Assembly (NCBI RefSeq): GCF_021018805.1 | Contig: NW_026960611.1 | Location: 2,418,001 to 2,482,000 of the forward strand | Direction of reading: 5' to 3' | Length of the DNA stretch: 64,000 nt | DNA from: Prinia subflava | Taxonomy: Eukaryota > Chordata > Aves > Passeriformes > Cisticolidae | Shown here: positions 35,829-48,710 of the stretch, one piece after another | How positions within the stretch are numbered: position 1 is the first letter of the stretch | Layout of the letters: every line of letters starts with the position of its first letter | The notes under the pieces: model-generated | What the model saw: only the letters and a program-made list of their open reading frames with translations | What the model was told of the DNA's origin: nothing | Database searches by the model: none | Translations under genes and position numbers: made by a program

Positions 35829-36763
35829 AGATCCGTTTACATCGAAAACATAACAGCCTACAAGAGCACAAAACTATGACTTAGAGAAGTCCTAAAAGAA
35901 AACCTTTGTATCCACCTTAAAGAAAACCCAGAAGGGGACGAGTAATATTAAGAGAGACATTTTTGACCGTGTGATCAGTGGGGAAAACGAGAATCAATTA
36001 GATAACACCTAAAATTCAGCAAGTGAGAGTAAAAAAGCAAAAACATAGAAACCAAAATTTTAGTCCAAAAGGCTCCTGCAGCGACAGAACAGCTAAAGCC
36101 GTCTAAAAGAAACCACCTAGTAGATATGAAGCAGAAACCAGAAAGAGGATCGGAGTAACCTTTACCTGCTGTTTGAAAAGAAACAAAAACCTCTCCATTA
36201 GATGCAACCCAATGGGCGCTAGCATAAACAGAGGAATCGGTTTGTAGATCACTCTAATGGTCATAAGCCTAACTGAGCCTGACAGAGGGCTGGCATAATG
36301 AAACTGAACTTAGCCCGAGGTTTCCCAACATAGACAGCCCTGAAGCTAAAATTCAGTCCACCTTGGAGCACCCTCAAAAGAGAAATTTACACCAAGAAAT
36401 GAAATTCAAAAAAGACTTCAACCGACAAACCCTACCTAAAGATCATTAGTCACAAATGCTCTCTTCATCCTCAAAAATCCCACTGAAAGGGACCTCTGAA
36501 GAGAGTTTAACATCACGCAGTCCAATCCATATAATGAAAACAGAGATAAAGACCCACGAATTTCTAATTAATATATAGATAAAATTTTAAAAACTAAAGA
36601 TAATGATAGAATTTGTAAGAAATAGCACCCGAGAAAACAAAAGAATTAAAATTTAGTCTAAAATTAAAAGTTAAGTAAATATGTAATCAGAGAGGGTGAA
36701 CTGACTTCTAAAAAGAAAAAGAGAAAATATACTAAGTATGCTAACATGAATTAAATAGTTAAT

Positions 36764-36785
36764 AAAAGAAAAGAAATAGGGGATT
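36764..36785 (+). promoter_or_regulatory. Polypurine tract
   Basis: AAAAGAAAAGAAATAGGGG followed by ATT abuts the 3' LTR TG, as required for plus-strand priming. Confidence 0.85.
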
Positions 36786-37442
36786 TGTGAAAAATAGGAA
36801 ATGATTAATTCATGTTCTTATAGTAAATTGAAAAACTATAAAATTGTATAAATGTGTATTGGATAAAGTATATGTTTTAAGAGACCTTGTAGCAGATAGT
36901 GAAACTAACAACCCTGAAAAAGCAGGCGCCACCATTCAGAAAAGAACAAAGGATTTATGAGAAAACCTGCAGCCTTCGCGAGTACCGGGAGGAGGCTCAT
37001 CAAGATAAGGTGGCCCAGCGATCCGCACCTTGGTTGACACCCTCACAGACCATCAAGAACTCTCGATCATTCATCAACCATAAGGATCTATAGAATTAGA
37101 CATTAACATATGAACTGAGAAAAGAACTCTTTTCAGCCTAGTCGAAGAAACTCTTGAATTTGTATAGCTAGTCGAGAAACAAAGAGAAATATAGAGAAAT
37201 ATTGCCGAGGGCAGAATAAAGTGTATAAAAACCAAGCCCCGAACTGGGCAAATTTGTGAACCGTTGGGGGAGATAGCAGACTGCCAGGTTCTGTATCTCA
37301 CAGTTCGCCCTTGGCATTTTCCCGGGAAAAAGACTGTCAAGTATCTCCGCTGTTGTTAGGCATATCGAAATTCTGTAATTCGATCTTTATTAATAAACCA
37401 AATTATTATTTTAATTAGAATATCCTATTAGCATTTATAACA
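36786..37442 (+). repeat. 3' LTR of the tRNA-Lys-type provirus
   Basis: Colinear with 30772-31429. It keeps the TATA box (about 37223) and AATAAA (37392-37397). Confidence 0.95.
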
Positions 37443-37446
37443 GTTG

Positions 37447-38799
37447 TAAATAACTTACTGAATATTCAGCAGTAAAAATTTCACTGGGCTACATAAAGCT
37501 ATTTAACATTCAAAGGGGGAGTTATTCTTTCTGCAGAGAATACTGGGATCTTGTTCATTCCTGTGAGGAACACTGCAAGAACAATTAATCCACAGAAACT
37601 GGCCCTTTAACCCCACCATGTAGCTGCTTTTGAAGGCTGCTCCTTTTTCACCTTTAGCAGAAGACACAGCAATGTCATATGTAGTAGATATGTTCAGCAC
37701 ATGTTCAAATAGGTACCAAAAATCACAGTGAGTAGCTTTGAGTCTTCCTGTTATAAAATTGCTTCAGAAAAGTGATGCATTCCAGTACTTCAGCTGAAAT
37801 TTGTAGGAACTCACCTGGCAAATGTAAAAACAGAACTGCTCAGTAGGGAGCTGTTTACCATCTACCTTCAGTGATTTGCTTTATGAAATAATTGCTTCTC
37901 TCATTACTCTCCAGGAAAAAAGAAAAAATGAATGGTAAAAAATTATGAGCAGTCCTGTCTTGCAGTAACTTATGTGACAACAAAAAAAAATCTATTTTTA
38001 TTATACTGAGTAAGGTTTGTGTTGTTTAAATCTATAACCAAACAGGCACAAGGAGGGTGTGGGAAAATGACGGGGTAAAATTAGAGAAAACTGGGAAGTT
38101 ATATTCACATTCCAACAAATGATATAATAGTAGGGGAATTCTAGGGTGAAATGCAGTGGCTAAATGCAATGCCCTAAACCTCTGTGACACTCCCCACACA
38201 AAACATTCTAAGGGAGATGAAACAAAGGGTGGAGCAGAATGAAGATGTCATGGCCAGGTTCTGTTCCAATCCCTGCAGGAATGGGAAGTTGACGTTCCCA
38301 TGTAGGTCATAAACCACATAGCATCTGCTAACCAAGGGAGACAGGAGATGTCCTGCTGCTGGACCAGCAACTGTGGCAAAATCGCTCTCCTCATAATGAA
38401 CTTTGTTCATTGTATTGTCATTGTCATAACTATCACCTGCATCCTAAAGTTACCCTCACTGGGCATGTGATCTTTATTTTATTGACTCTACATCTGAAAG
38501 CCAAGTCAGAGAATTTTGCACCTCTGGGCTGCTCTGTGCAGTCCTCGTGATGGGATACTGACAGACTAGTCAGGCAAAGGGGTCTCAGCTTTCCAGAGGC
38601 ACTGATAGAACATCAGACACAGAGGGTTTGAGGAAATCCTCCCTTTCCCATGACACAGGGCTCCTGTCAAAAAGAAAAAAATCATTCAAAATAATTTAAT
38701 CTTTCATTCTGAAATGAATATTCTAGTTGGATGGTGGTATAAAGCTGAACCCAATGAAGCATGAAATTACAGGAAGGTATTCTTATACTATTTGCTGCT
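37447..38799. other. Unique noncoding DNA
   Basis: No gene or repeat recognised. Confidence 0.5.
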
Positions 38800-39137
38800 T
38801 AAGTGTGTCACCATGAGATTTTCCTAGCTTGTTGAGCATTTCATACTAAGTAGAAGGTTTGTACCTTCTCATGCTCTTTTCATGTAAACACCAGCTATGT
38901 TCTATAAACATAGCCATTGTTTTCACATTCCATGCTGGGACAAACAAGACTGTGGGACAGTCCCCTTGACCAATGTGGTGAGAGGTGGGAATGCCCACTC
39001 TCCAATCCATGAGCACCTTGTAAGAGGTATAAAATAGGAAGAATAAACAAGGCATGGTTCTTCTGCCCTGCTGCTCTGATAAACCCAAAACTCTGGCTCC
39101 GAGTGTCTTTCTGGCTAGGCTTGCAGCGATATAAGTG
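38800..39137 (+). repeat. Short solo LTR with 6-bp TSD
   Basis: The LTR is 38806-39131 (326 bp), starting TGTCACCATG and ending GCAGCGATA, flanked by TAAGTG on both sides. GTATAAAATAGG (TATA) is followed within ~12 bases by AATAAAC, then a short U5. It ends in TA rather than CA, as does the LTR pair at 49324/54151, which has similar length and layout. Confidence 0.72.
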
Positions 39138-41611
39138 CATCTACATTTTTTCACCGAGAGTACTCAAATTACTTTATAAATACCAGTATTCTACTTCACA
39201 GATGGGGAGACTGAGATTCTGAATGGTGATGTTTGCTGCATAGGAATAACAAGCAGTTTAGCAGCAGAGGTTTCACACTTAGTGGGGCTTAATTCAAACA
39301 GTGTTACCTCATGAGCCACGCTCCCAAGGCATGACTATGCAAATAACTTCTGTTTGTTTTTGTTTCTCTGGCAAATTGTCTCTCTAGTCAAGAGATTTCT
39401 AGGTTGTCAAACAAAGAGTAGTAAATTCCCTTTGTTGCAATAAGCAAAAGAAATGGTTTTTTTCAGAGTTCGAGCTAATCAAAAGGAGGTGGTTTTGGGT
39501 GAGGTTTTTTTTGCTTTTATGGCAAGGGCATCAAAGCAACTTAACAATGGAAAGAAATAAAAAAGGATTTAAGAAACTAATTTATTGGAGACCAAACTGC
39601 AACAGTATCCCAAACCTTGAATTTGGTAGCTAGACACCCAATGAGCTGGGGAAAACGGAAAGAATCACATTCAGAGTCCTTGCTCTTTTCACTCATCAGT
39701 CATTTACTGTAAAATACAGAAATAGCCCCAGGTACACAGAGCAGAATAAAACATTGATTCTAAATTTCTGGACGTTTTTTGCTTCTAAGCTTTTTTTAAT
39801 GCTTTCTGAGGTCTGTAAAGATATATACGCATAACAGCAAAAGACATAAACAAATAATCTTTTACATCCTAAGACAGAAAAACCCCCTTTTTTTCCCGGC
39901 CTAAAGCATTACTTTCCGAGCTGCATCTTTGCAGTTTATTTTATAATAAACTTAAAAGTAGAAGTATCCAATGGCATAGCCTAATGAAGGAGATACCTTC
40001 TTTGCTGGATGTTAACTTGCAGAATAATTCATAATGGTGGAAGAAACTTTGTTTCCTAAGAAAATTTCATGTGAAAACATATTAAATAAGAAAAATGTCT
40101 GGAGAGATGGAACTGCAGTGCCTACATACTGAGTGAGAAGACTTTGGGATTAATTAAAAAACTGCTAGCTACTTCTACCAGCATGCATTCTCAGACCTTG
40201 CAAAAAAAATCACCAGATATTATGAAGTGACAGCAGTAACCAGGAACAAACAAAGCAAAAAAAATTTTTAAAAAACACACACACAAAAAAACCACCCTTC
40301 CCAAAGCAAACATTTGCATCTAAAAGAAGTGTAAAAGCTCAAAGTATGAGAGAATAGACTTAAAAGAAATAGAACTTTTATGTAATGAAATCTACTGAAT
40401 ATCAAAAAAAAATTTGACCAAAAAAATTATCAGTAATGTTTGCGATTGTCATTTTAGTGGAAAAAGTTGATTTCAAAAATGTGAGTTTAGGATAGTAATT
40501 TCTCTTTGTTTGCAGTATTATTGGTGCTCCACACTATGAAAAAAAATTCTACTACTATTATTTTTTTTAACCTACATTTCCACCAACTAGAAAATTAATG
40601 AATCTCCAGTGCCATTGAAAATCTTCAATCCATTCTATTTCAATCTACAGGTGTACTAATTCCTGTACATTTCCCTCAGTTCTTCATATGAAGCTCCTCC
40701 ATCAGCACTTTACATATTATTTCTAGCTGATCCATTATCTTTGGTAGAGAACAAGTAAAACATCACAACAGGCAAAGAAACCTTTACAAACCCTTCAATC
40801 CAGTACTTTAAAATTTAGGCCATCCAACTAAAGAGACACTCAACAGCTTCAAGAAGTGTTGGAGCCTGTGTGATAAAAAGGATGAAAAACTTCCCTGAGT
40901 AAATTCCTATACCATCATGAATTTATATAATCAGGATTTTTGGATCAGGAGAATAGCTGGGACCAAAATTTTTAAGATTCATGAGTCTGTCCCTCCACCT
41001 CTGCACCCTTTCATCTAAGCTTCTGTGCATTGTCAGTTAAAAAATACCAAATTTATTACTGTTTCCTTGTGAATACAGTGAAAAATTCCTATATAAAAGT
41101 AGCAGAAGCATCTACCCAGGAAATTATTACTTTTTTTTTTTTTTAAACTCAGAAAACAATAATTAATCTCTTATGAATCAGAATGCTCACTTTGCAAAAT
41201 ATGGTGATGCATTAAAAAGGAGGTTAAATGTGTTACTTTTTGTTTGGGTTTTTTGTTTTTTTTTTTTTTAAGCTGCAGGAGTAGGCAAATTAAGAAATAT
41301 AGATTTGTTTACACTCTTTAGAATGGATATACAAGAGAGGAGGGAGACCTGAGGCATGAGATAACATGCTGCATTTTATATACAAATAGCATCCAGGCAA
41401 TGACATATTTTTTGTGTTAAACAAAGACAAAACAATGACTCTATAGGAAATAGGAAAGTAATGTATCTTTGGGGCACAGGGGTCAACTTATGAATTCCTG
41501 AGACCAGACTGAGAAGATAAAATAGCTTCAAAGACAGTCTGGCACTGTTTTCTCAGCTAGTCCTTTCACAGAAAGTCTTTCAGTTGAAGGATGCCCAGGA
41601 AATACAAGTTT
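39138..41611. other. Unique AT-rich noncoding DNA
   Basis: No gene or repeat recognised beyond short A and T runs (41133-41144, 41255-41270). Confidence 0.5.
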
Positions 41612-41677
41612 TATCTGGGACTTGGACTCAACGAATCTTATTGGTCACTTCCAACTTGAGATATTCTATGATTTATA
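41612..41677 (+). mobile_element. Short CR1 3' end fragment
   Basis: GGGACTTGGACTCAACGA, then GGTCACTTCCAACTTGAGATATTCTATGATT, corresponds to a CR1 3' terminus of the 'AGATATTCTATGATTC' subtype. Confidence 0.8.
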
Positions 41678-42642
41678 AAACTATTGCATTTTCAGTATCA
41701 GCTTCAGCAGGCTACCCAGGAGATTTATGACACCAATCTCTCTCAACATTTTACTTTCATTTAGACTATGGCAAGCCCATAGCCATGCCAAGGAAGAAAA
41801 TCCCAGATTATATTTCCCGAGGAAGATCTTAAATCAAAACGACCCTGAGCAGACTTTAAGGAAAAAAAAATTAAATGAAATTACTTCTTTTAATCATTTT
41901 TTTAAGTTCTTTGATTAAGCAGGACAACTTGTTCATATGAAGTAATCATTGCTTGAAGAGTACTGCTCAGCACGAGCATGTCTGTGTCCAGTCTGGAGCA
42001 GCAGAACACTTGAGCACTAGCAAGAACATCTTCAGTGCTGTCCTCCCACTCATCCTGAGATGTCCCTTTGAGGGAAGATGCTGCAGCACATGGCAGCACC
42101 GCGCCTCTCATAGCATTGTCCTTGCCTTACTGGTGCAGTTTAGAGGCTAGAGACACAGGCTGAAATAAAAGGTTATTTTGCATATTCATCTGCTGGAGCA
42201 GGCAGGTTTTTGATCTCTAACCACAATGTATTTGGTTAAAGGAGCACACCACAGATGCCCCCTCCAGGCAGCCCAGAATTGCTATCTGCCAATGGCACAT
42301 AAGTTTTAATCAACATATGAGAAAGAAGGAGGGAAAGCATCTGCTGACCTGCTCTAGCCAAAACACAGAGAATTTCATTCTTCTTAAGATAAAGTAACTC
42401 AGCAAGCAATCCCCTATTTTATTATGGGGGAAATGCAAGGCAGTCAACCATTCCTACTAAATCAAACTACCCCGAGCTGCCGTCTGAAGCTGCAGTCCTC
42501 AGGACTGGAGCCTGGGATCTGCCAAGTTAAAACATTAAAACATTATTTAAGTAATCACCATTTTACAAATAGGAGAACAATTTCCCCTGTAGCCAAATCT
42601 CCATATGTGAGACTGATGGTGGAGGGTTAAAATAATAATTTC
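41678..42642. other. Unique noncoding DNA
   Basis: No gene or repeat recognised. Confidence 0.45.
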
Positions 42643-43046
42643 TGTTTAAGCTAACTGGGGGTAGTTGGGGGAAGGTAGAAGACGCACAATCTGAACTTTA
42701 CAGATAGCTTTGGAACAAACGTCAGCTTCTGCAACTAGCTGCATACTACTGTTTAAGTGTGACTCCAGCCCAGGAGATAATTGAGAAGCATTGTTTTAAC
42801 CAAATCAAGTATAACTCAGGGTAGAGCATAGGTATGATTTAAGATAGTAACTAAGAAATAGGATAATCAGTATCTAGGGGTGGAGGTTAGTTAACATCTG
42901 TATAATTTGAAACTATAAAAATCACAAATCGACTCTGTATTCTCGGGCACAAGATTTGGGCGCTGTATGCCCCTGTGCCCCGCGCGCTTGAATAAAGAAC
43001 CGCATATGATCGCCTTCGTGTGGTTATATGTTTTCCTACGCTAACA
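42643..43046 (+). repeat. LTR-like repeat, boundaries uncertain
   Basis: A TATA-type ACTATAAAAATC (about 42913) is followed by GTGCCCCGCGCGCTTGAATAAAGAACCGC (AATAAA near 42993), a short U5 and an ACGCTAACA end near 43046. A C/G-rich R region in AT-rich surroundings supports an LTR. No TSD matched; the 5' end at TGTTTAAGC is a guess. Confidence 0.6.
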
Positions 43047-43585
43047 AGACAACAAGCAAATGTTTCCACATTTTAAATATTAACTCTTCTATAGACACAC
43101 CTCATTTAAGATGGTATCTTGTTAACCTGCCAAGTCTCAAATAGTTCTATTGTAAGAATAATGAGCTGCATCCTCAACTCTGTAAATCATTGACTTTACT
43201 TCAACAGAAATAACTCAATGCACATCAGCTATAGATCCAGCATGCTGCTTATTCTTGAACTTGCATAGAAAGAAGTGCTTTGAAAAATATAATGTCCCTG
43301 TCATTCATTTCAGGAATGCATTTTCATGATGACTGGTCAAAGCTGCCTTTACCCTTGTTTTTTCCCTGCTTTACTGGAAGCTATTATGGGCAATTTTATT
43401 TATTTCAAAAGGTTTGTCCTCATCCTTCTTATAGGCTCCCTTTGAGCATGGAAAGGTCACAAGGTCTCCGCAGAGACCTCTCTACGTTTCTCGAGATTAA
43501 ATATGCAACAACCCAATGTACAGCAGGTATCCAAGTATGACTATAAGTCATCTTACTCTACAAATAGGGGAGAGCCTGGTGAACT
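43047..43585. other. Unique noncoding DNA
   Basis: No gene or repeat recognised. Confidence 0.45.
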
Positions 43586-44235
43586 CTCCAGTGTGGCGGT
43601 GTGTGCTTCTGATGTGTCCCAGGGCGCACAGCAGTAAAGGGGTGCGACACCTTTCCCCTAGGGATCTCTCACCTCCCCACCCAGGGACTCCAATGCTCTC
43701 AGCGATTGCTTCTAGGGCGCAGAGATGGAGCAGAGATGAGACGGGTCTTGGGGTAAACTGAGGAGATTTATTGAAGGTGTGGACAACTGAAGAATAAAGC
43801 CTAAGAGCCAAACCCCAAGAACGAAGGGCAGGCCTCTGGCCGTGAGTTTTATAGAAGGGGCGACACAAAGCAAATAACCAATGAGGGTACACTCAGGGAG
43901 GAGTCTAAGGCAGGAAATACAGAACTAAATCCAATGGGGATAACAAAGGGAGTGGAACAATACAGGACAGCAAATGATATGTCAAGCAAGGGGAAATTGG
44001 CAGGGAAGGTTATAGAAACAGGGACAGGGATACAGGGGATTGACAACTGGGAAGGGAGGAGATTAGGGAAGGGATAAAGGTTTGAGGGCCAATGAGGGAA
44101 ACTTCTAGGGAGTGGCCAGCTGACAAGTAAAAGAATTGACATATAACAGTATGCATAATTTAAATCATAACACACAAATGAAATAGAAAGCTAGCCTGAA
44201 AACTCAAAGCAAAAACCCACACCACAACACTCCAG
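43586..44235 (-). repeat. Solo LTR, family B copy 2, with 6-bp TSD
   Basis: The LTR is 43592-44229 (638 bp), plus strand TGTGGCGGTG...ACCACAACA, flanked exactly by CTCCAG. The polyadenylation signal is on the minus strand (reverse complement of TTTATTGAAGG near 43770). The family is shared with 23034-23760. Confidence 0.93.
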
Positions 44236-44263
44236 CATGGCAGTGTGCTGCACACCAGGATCT

Positions 44264-44716
44264 CCCCTTTGTTGTATTTTAGAGGGGGGGGTGGTCCCGG
44301 GGAGGGTTCCCTGGGAGCCCCCCAGGTCTTAGGGTCGTGGGTGTTTGCATGCTGGCAGGCAAGGAGACTCTAGACGGCTGGTGAGGTGCTGATGAGATGA
44401 AGGTTTATTTGGAGTCTTACCCCAGGAAGGCAGCATGGTCACTGAGGGAGAGGGGGAAGGGAAGGGGAGAGAGGGAAGGGGAGAGGGAAGGGGAGAAGAG
44501 CAAAGCCTCTAGAGACTTCCAGGGCAAAAGAAGATGAGCCCACTTCCTCCTGCATTCTTAACAGGGAGTTTTGAAGTAGGCGCAGTAAGATTCTTCAGCC
44601 AATAGAGTTACAGATACACGATACTGCAGGGAGGTTACAAACTTAGAATAAACCATACACTTTCCAGGGGTGAGCTAAAGCATACCATTTCTATAAAATG
44701 CAATTCCACACCCCTT
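44264..44716 (-). repeat. Solo LTR, family A copy 2, with 6-bp TSD
   Basis: The LTR is 44270-44710 (441 bp), plus strand TGTTGTATTT...AATTCCACA, flanked exactly by CCCCTT. It shares CACTGAGGGAGAGGG, GTTACAGATACACGATACTG and the terminal block with 16761-17167. An extra stretch near 44409-44440 and a longer GGGGAGAGGGAAG purine repeat distinguish it. Confidence 0.93.
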
Positions 44717-45170
44717 GACTGGGGAAGCCTCTCAAAATTACTCCTCGAGGCAGAGCAATTCCTCGCAACAGAGTTGCAGTGTGAACAACAGCATGTTAAA
44801 CTTTGAAATCTTAGATAAGTGATATAAAGGATGGATTGTAGACGTATAATCCTTTGGACACAAACTTTTGACTGAGTCTCAGACTAACTCTGGCTCCAGC
44901 TGCACCCAAATTCCCCTCAGAAGGGAGTTTAAAAAGCAAGGGAGTCTTTTCTGAAACTCATGACTCAGTGGGAGGGTGTCCCTTGCCGTTTTATCTGACT
45001 CTGTCCTCTGTGCAGGAAATCATCAAGTGTACCTTGCCATTGGATCTTGTTAAACCCCTGCCACATTAACTAACAATCTTTGTTAAATCACTGTTTTATA
45101 TCAATAAATATATTGCTACTTCTATGTTACAAGAGAAGGCACAGCTTCATCCACAACATCTGGGTGTAAG
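44717..45170 (+). repeat. Probable LTR fragment
   Basis: AAATCACTGTTTTATATCAATAAATATATTGCTACTTC (about 45086-45125) resembles the 3' part of a common avian LTR. Upstream AGTTTAAAAAGC may be the TATA region. Neither end is defined. Confidence 0.45.
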
Positions 45171-48100
45171 ATTTCAATTACAATGCCTGTTTTCAACAGA
45201 TTAACTCCTGAGCAAATAATTTGCTAGAACTTTCTTGACCAGCCAGATGGATATCTTAAAAAAAAATTCTTTCAAGCATCTGCAATGAAAATGTGGTCAT
45301 GAGAATGTGTGAATCAGGAATAGGTATTAAAAAAAATACCATAAAGAAATAGAGACATTGAATAGAACTTTCATGTAAAAGCTATGGATAAGCACACTTA
45401 GTTTTGACATCTAACTTGGTTTATTTTGCTTAAGCTCTCATGGGGACATTTCAGCTGGAGCAGATGCTCAGACCAATGGTTTTTGACAGTAATTGGTTGT
45501 GACAAATAAATGTTGAACCTGAGTTTGGCTAACACAGATATCAGCAACTGGCTGAGAAAGAAGATCTGGGAAAATTTAGTAAGGTGTTTATGTGTAAAAA
45601 TAATATTAAAAAACGACATGGACAGTTTTACATCAAAGACTAATATAAAAAATGAACAGCCAGAGTACAGAAGAAAGTTATTGTGTGGCTTCTTTAGCTT
45701 TCTTTGGGGTTGTTTTGTTTTGTTTTGTTTTTTAAAGTAAAATTAATCTAGGGACAGGGAACAAAATTAAGCATAAGCAACAAGTTCAACACAAAGGTGT
45801 TATTCTAAATAAAAGGGCAAGTCTCCCAGTAACCAATCCTTTATTATTTAGACTGTGTAAAATTACAAATAGCACTGATTTCCATCCAAGAAGCTGCAAA
45901 AAAGAATAAATCAATGGACCTCTTTTAAGACAAGCATTGTTACTTTTATTCTGATGGAGGACAAAACACTGCACAGCATGATAAATGGACTATTCGTATG
46001 CATCCAGTATTTACATAATATCTGACAATGATGACTTATCAAATTTCAATGTGTGCCCAATTTACATAGTCATAAAAATATATGAGAACACAACCCCAGT
46101 TTATGGACTGTTCATGGACACCCTATTTCCTTGTTACACACAAACAAGGCCTCACTGGAGCACACACAATGTGCACCAAAGGTGGATGGAAAAACAAGCC
46201 ACACTTGATACGCCAGGCTTTTCTGTATGCAAGTGATATCTTTTAACTCATAATCCAAAACATAGGAAAACACTCCTGGTGTGCAGACATGAAGCTGATT
46301 AAAGAGTCAGGTTGTCAGTGAAGCAGCATATTGGCAATTAGTTACCTGAATAAAAAGAAGGTGGTCACAACAGAGCAGCCTCCTATGAGTTACAATCACC
46401 TTTGTACTTGGACCAAATTTGCCAAAACACAGAAATATTTCACAGTTTGAAAAAAGTACTTGCAAGAGTTCAGGGGCTACATTTAAAGAGAGGAAAATTA
46501 TGACTTCACCACCAAATGTGGCCATTTAAAAGCTTAAAGGCAATGAACACAGAAGGCAACAGAACCTCAGAAAGTTTGTGGGGAAAAAAGTAATATATAG
46601 ATATAGATCATATAAATACATTTTCTCAAGTAATAGCCCTGAAGTTTAAGAAACAATTCACTGAAGCATGCCAGTTGCTATTAGCCCTATTGAGTTCGTG
46701 AAAAAAGGGGCCAGTGGAGGTAAATTGCATATTTTGTACTGAACAGCAAAAAATGCTAAGAAACAGAATATGAATGGTAGACTATTTTGACAGAGAAAAC
46801 AGATATATACAAGAACAAGCATTCAAGCCCCCAAAAGATCATGTATTCATTACTGGTGAAGTAACAAGTCCACTTACTTCAGTTTCCTTAAGCTGCTAAA
46901 AATAATTCAAAGAGAGACTAAATCTGAACTGTCACAGCCTGACTGCAGAACTACCATGAGGTGATGAGAATGACAGATTCTGATTACATGACATCACATC
47001 TTAGAAGAAAAGGGGAAAAAGGAGTTTGAAACTTAGCCCAAAATGTTCCCACTTGTGTGCCTTAGGTTGTCGCCAAGAGAAATCTGTACTTTGGCACCTA
47101 AGTCCAAGTGTCTTTATTTCATCACTCAGCTACTAAATAAAGCCTTTGATATGAGACCAATAGAAGATTCACCACCTCTATAAATCTAAACATTTTTATT
47201 TGCACAACTATTTTCAGTATAAAACCTTAATGAAAAAAACCTCCTGAAAAAAGGAAAGTGCAATGGTCATAACTCAAGTCCAAACATATGATGCAGTTTT
47301 TAAATATATGATATAAAATAATATAATTATATTTAAAAATATAAAAAAACCCAATGCATGAAGGTATCTTGTAGTACTTATGAAATTTTTTCAGAGACAA
47401 ATACAAAAGTCAATTCAGGCCTCTAGGTGAAAAATCACAGTGAATAAATTAAATTTCAAATGTTAATATGTTAGCATGTAGCATATATAGGCTATTAAGT
47501 ATTAAAATAATCCAAATATTTCAAGACAGATCACAATGCATGAGATATAAAATAATCTCTTAGTTATCCATTACACAGATGAAGTTTTTTTTGCTGGAAG
47601 AGCTGAAAGTATAGTAAGAATCCACCAAAATATATAACTCTAGATAAAATCTATTTTTCAATAATAAAAAATCTTTAGCTAAATAGGAATTCATCTAGAT
47701 ATACACTGTTATTTTCTTAATATCAAATAAAACGTTAGATAGCTCCATATGAGAGAGATTATACATTTCATTTCAAAATGTTGTGTCTATGTACAGATCC
47801 ATGTTGGTCACAGTAGGCAAGATTCCAGCTTCCACGCACGCTTCCTTTCTGCTTTGGATAAATCACAAACACAGTCAATTTTTACAGGATTATTTCTCTA
47901 TGCATTGTGTACTATTAGAAGCAGAGGCAATGACATCTCTCAGGGTACTGTAGCACAGGAAAGAGGAAACAAGAGATTTTTTGTCTGGTTTTGCATTCCA
48001 AGGAGGTTTAGATACCTGTCTATTCAAATAGGCAGATCCTTAGCCAGCCTTACCCTAAGATGGCTGGTACATATCCTCTCAGGGTTATTGTTTCCCTGAG

Positions 48101-48225
48101 ATTCTCCTTGGGGCTGGTGTTCCCCAAGGTACTAAGGTTCCCCCAAGGTTGCTGTTCCCTGGGAGTTTCCTCTGGGTTGCTGTTCCCAGAGGTAATAAGG
48201 TTTTCAGTCTTCTCTTTGCCCTACG
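45171..48225. other. Unique AT-rich noncoding DNA
   Basis: About 3 kb with no gene that I can support. Around 48060-48200 there are short imperfect repeats of the GGTTGCTGTTCCC / TTCCCC(A)AGG type, possibly an older repeat flanking the next LTR. Confidence 0.5.
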
Positions 48226-48710
48226 TGTTACACACCAGAGGTAGAGACGACAAGCGGAGTCCGCCGGTGCACATTTCCAAGGTTGTTTATTCTTCATTAT
48301 CTCAGTCCTTTTTCAGCTCTGCCAGGCACTTCCCTGGCAGGGTACCTTATCTTAGTTCTTTCTCAGCTCTGCAAGGTGTCTCCGCAGAGCAGGACACGCG
48401 GCAGACTGGGCGGATCAGAGAGCCCCGCACCTTATGTACAGTACCCCTGACCCAACCACTGTCCGAGACGTATTTTTTATTTACAAAATTTTACCAATAC
48501 CTACTACCTTTACTAACATGTCAGTTCTACTCTAAGCCAATCTCTAAAACCCAAATCAGCACAAGATGGGGGACGAGAGCAAGAACAAGGAGGACAGGGG
48601 CCACTCCCCAATTCCTCCATCTTGTCTCTTCAGCCCCATATGCTAAGAATCCTAATTTCTATATTTATATTCTATAATAAACCATCCCCTACTTATTTTA
48701 AATTCTTAGG
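48226..48710 (-). repeat. LTR-like repeat, outer end uncertain
   Basis: The plus strand begins TGTTACACACCAGAGG. On the minus strand a GAATAAACAAC signal lies near 48280 and a GTAAATAAAAAATACG TATA-like box near 48470, then a long AT-rich U3. The flank CCTACG has only near matches downstream, so the TSD is unproven. Confidence 0.55.

Larger units (their letters stand above)
30768..37446 (+). mobile_element. LTR-to-LTR provirus with tRNA-Lys-type PBS, decayed interior
   Basis: Two LTRs (30772-31429 and 36786-37442) enclose 5.36 kb. Flanks GTTG (30768-30771 and 37443-37446) give a 4-bp TSD, the gammaretroviral size, and the gag remnant also looks gamma-like (class I). Internal order: PBS, a ~690-base leader, a gag remnant, a protease remnant, about 2.6 kb with no recognisable pol, a strong splice-acceptor-like site, an A-rich segment where env would lie, and a polypurine tract. 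By hand alignment the LTRs differ by 18 substitutions and one 1-base indel in ~657 (about 2.7%). No protein can be made from an intact frame. Confidence 0.92.

Noticed and set aside
32145..36785. Hypermutation across the Lys-type provirus interior
   Set aside because: TAG is frequent and some stops replace likely Trp codons, but GG remains common, so the signature is not clear as in the CR1.
48220..48692. 6-bp TSD CCTACG for the LTR-like repeat
   Set aside because: Only imperfect partners (CCTACT) exist and they do not leave a CA end.
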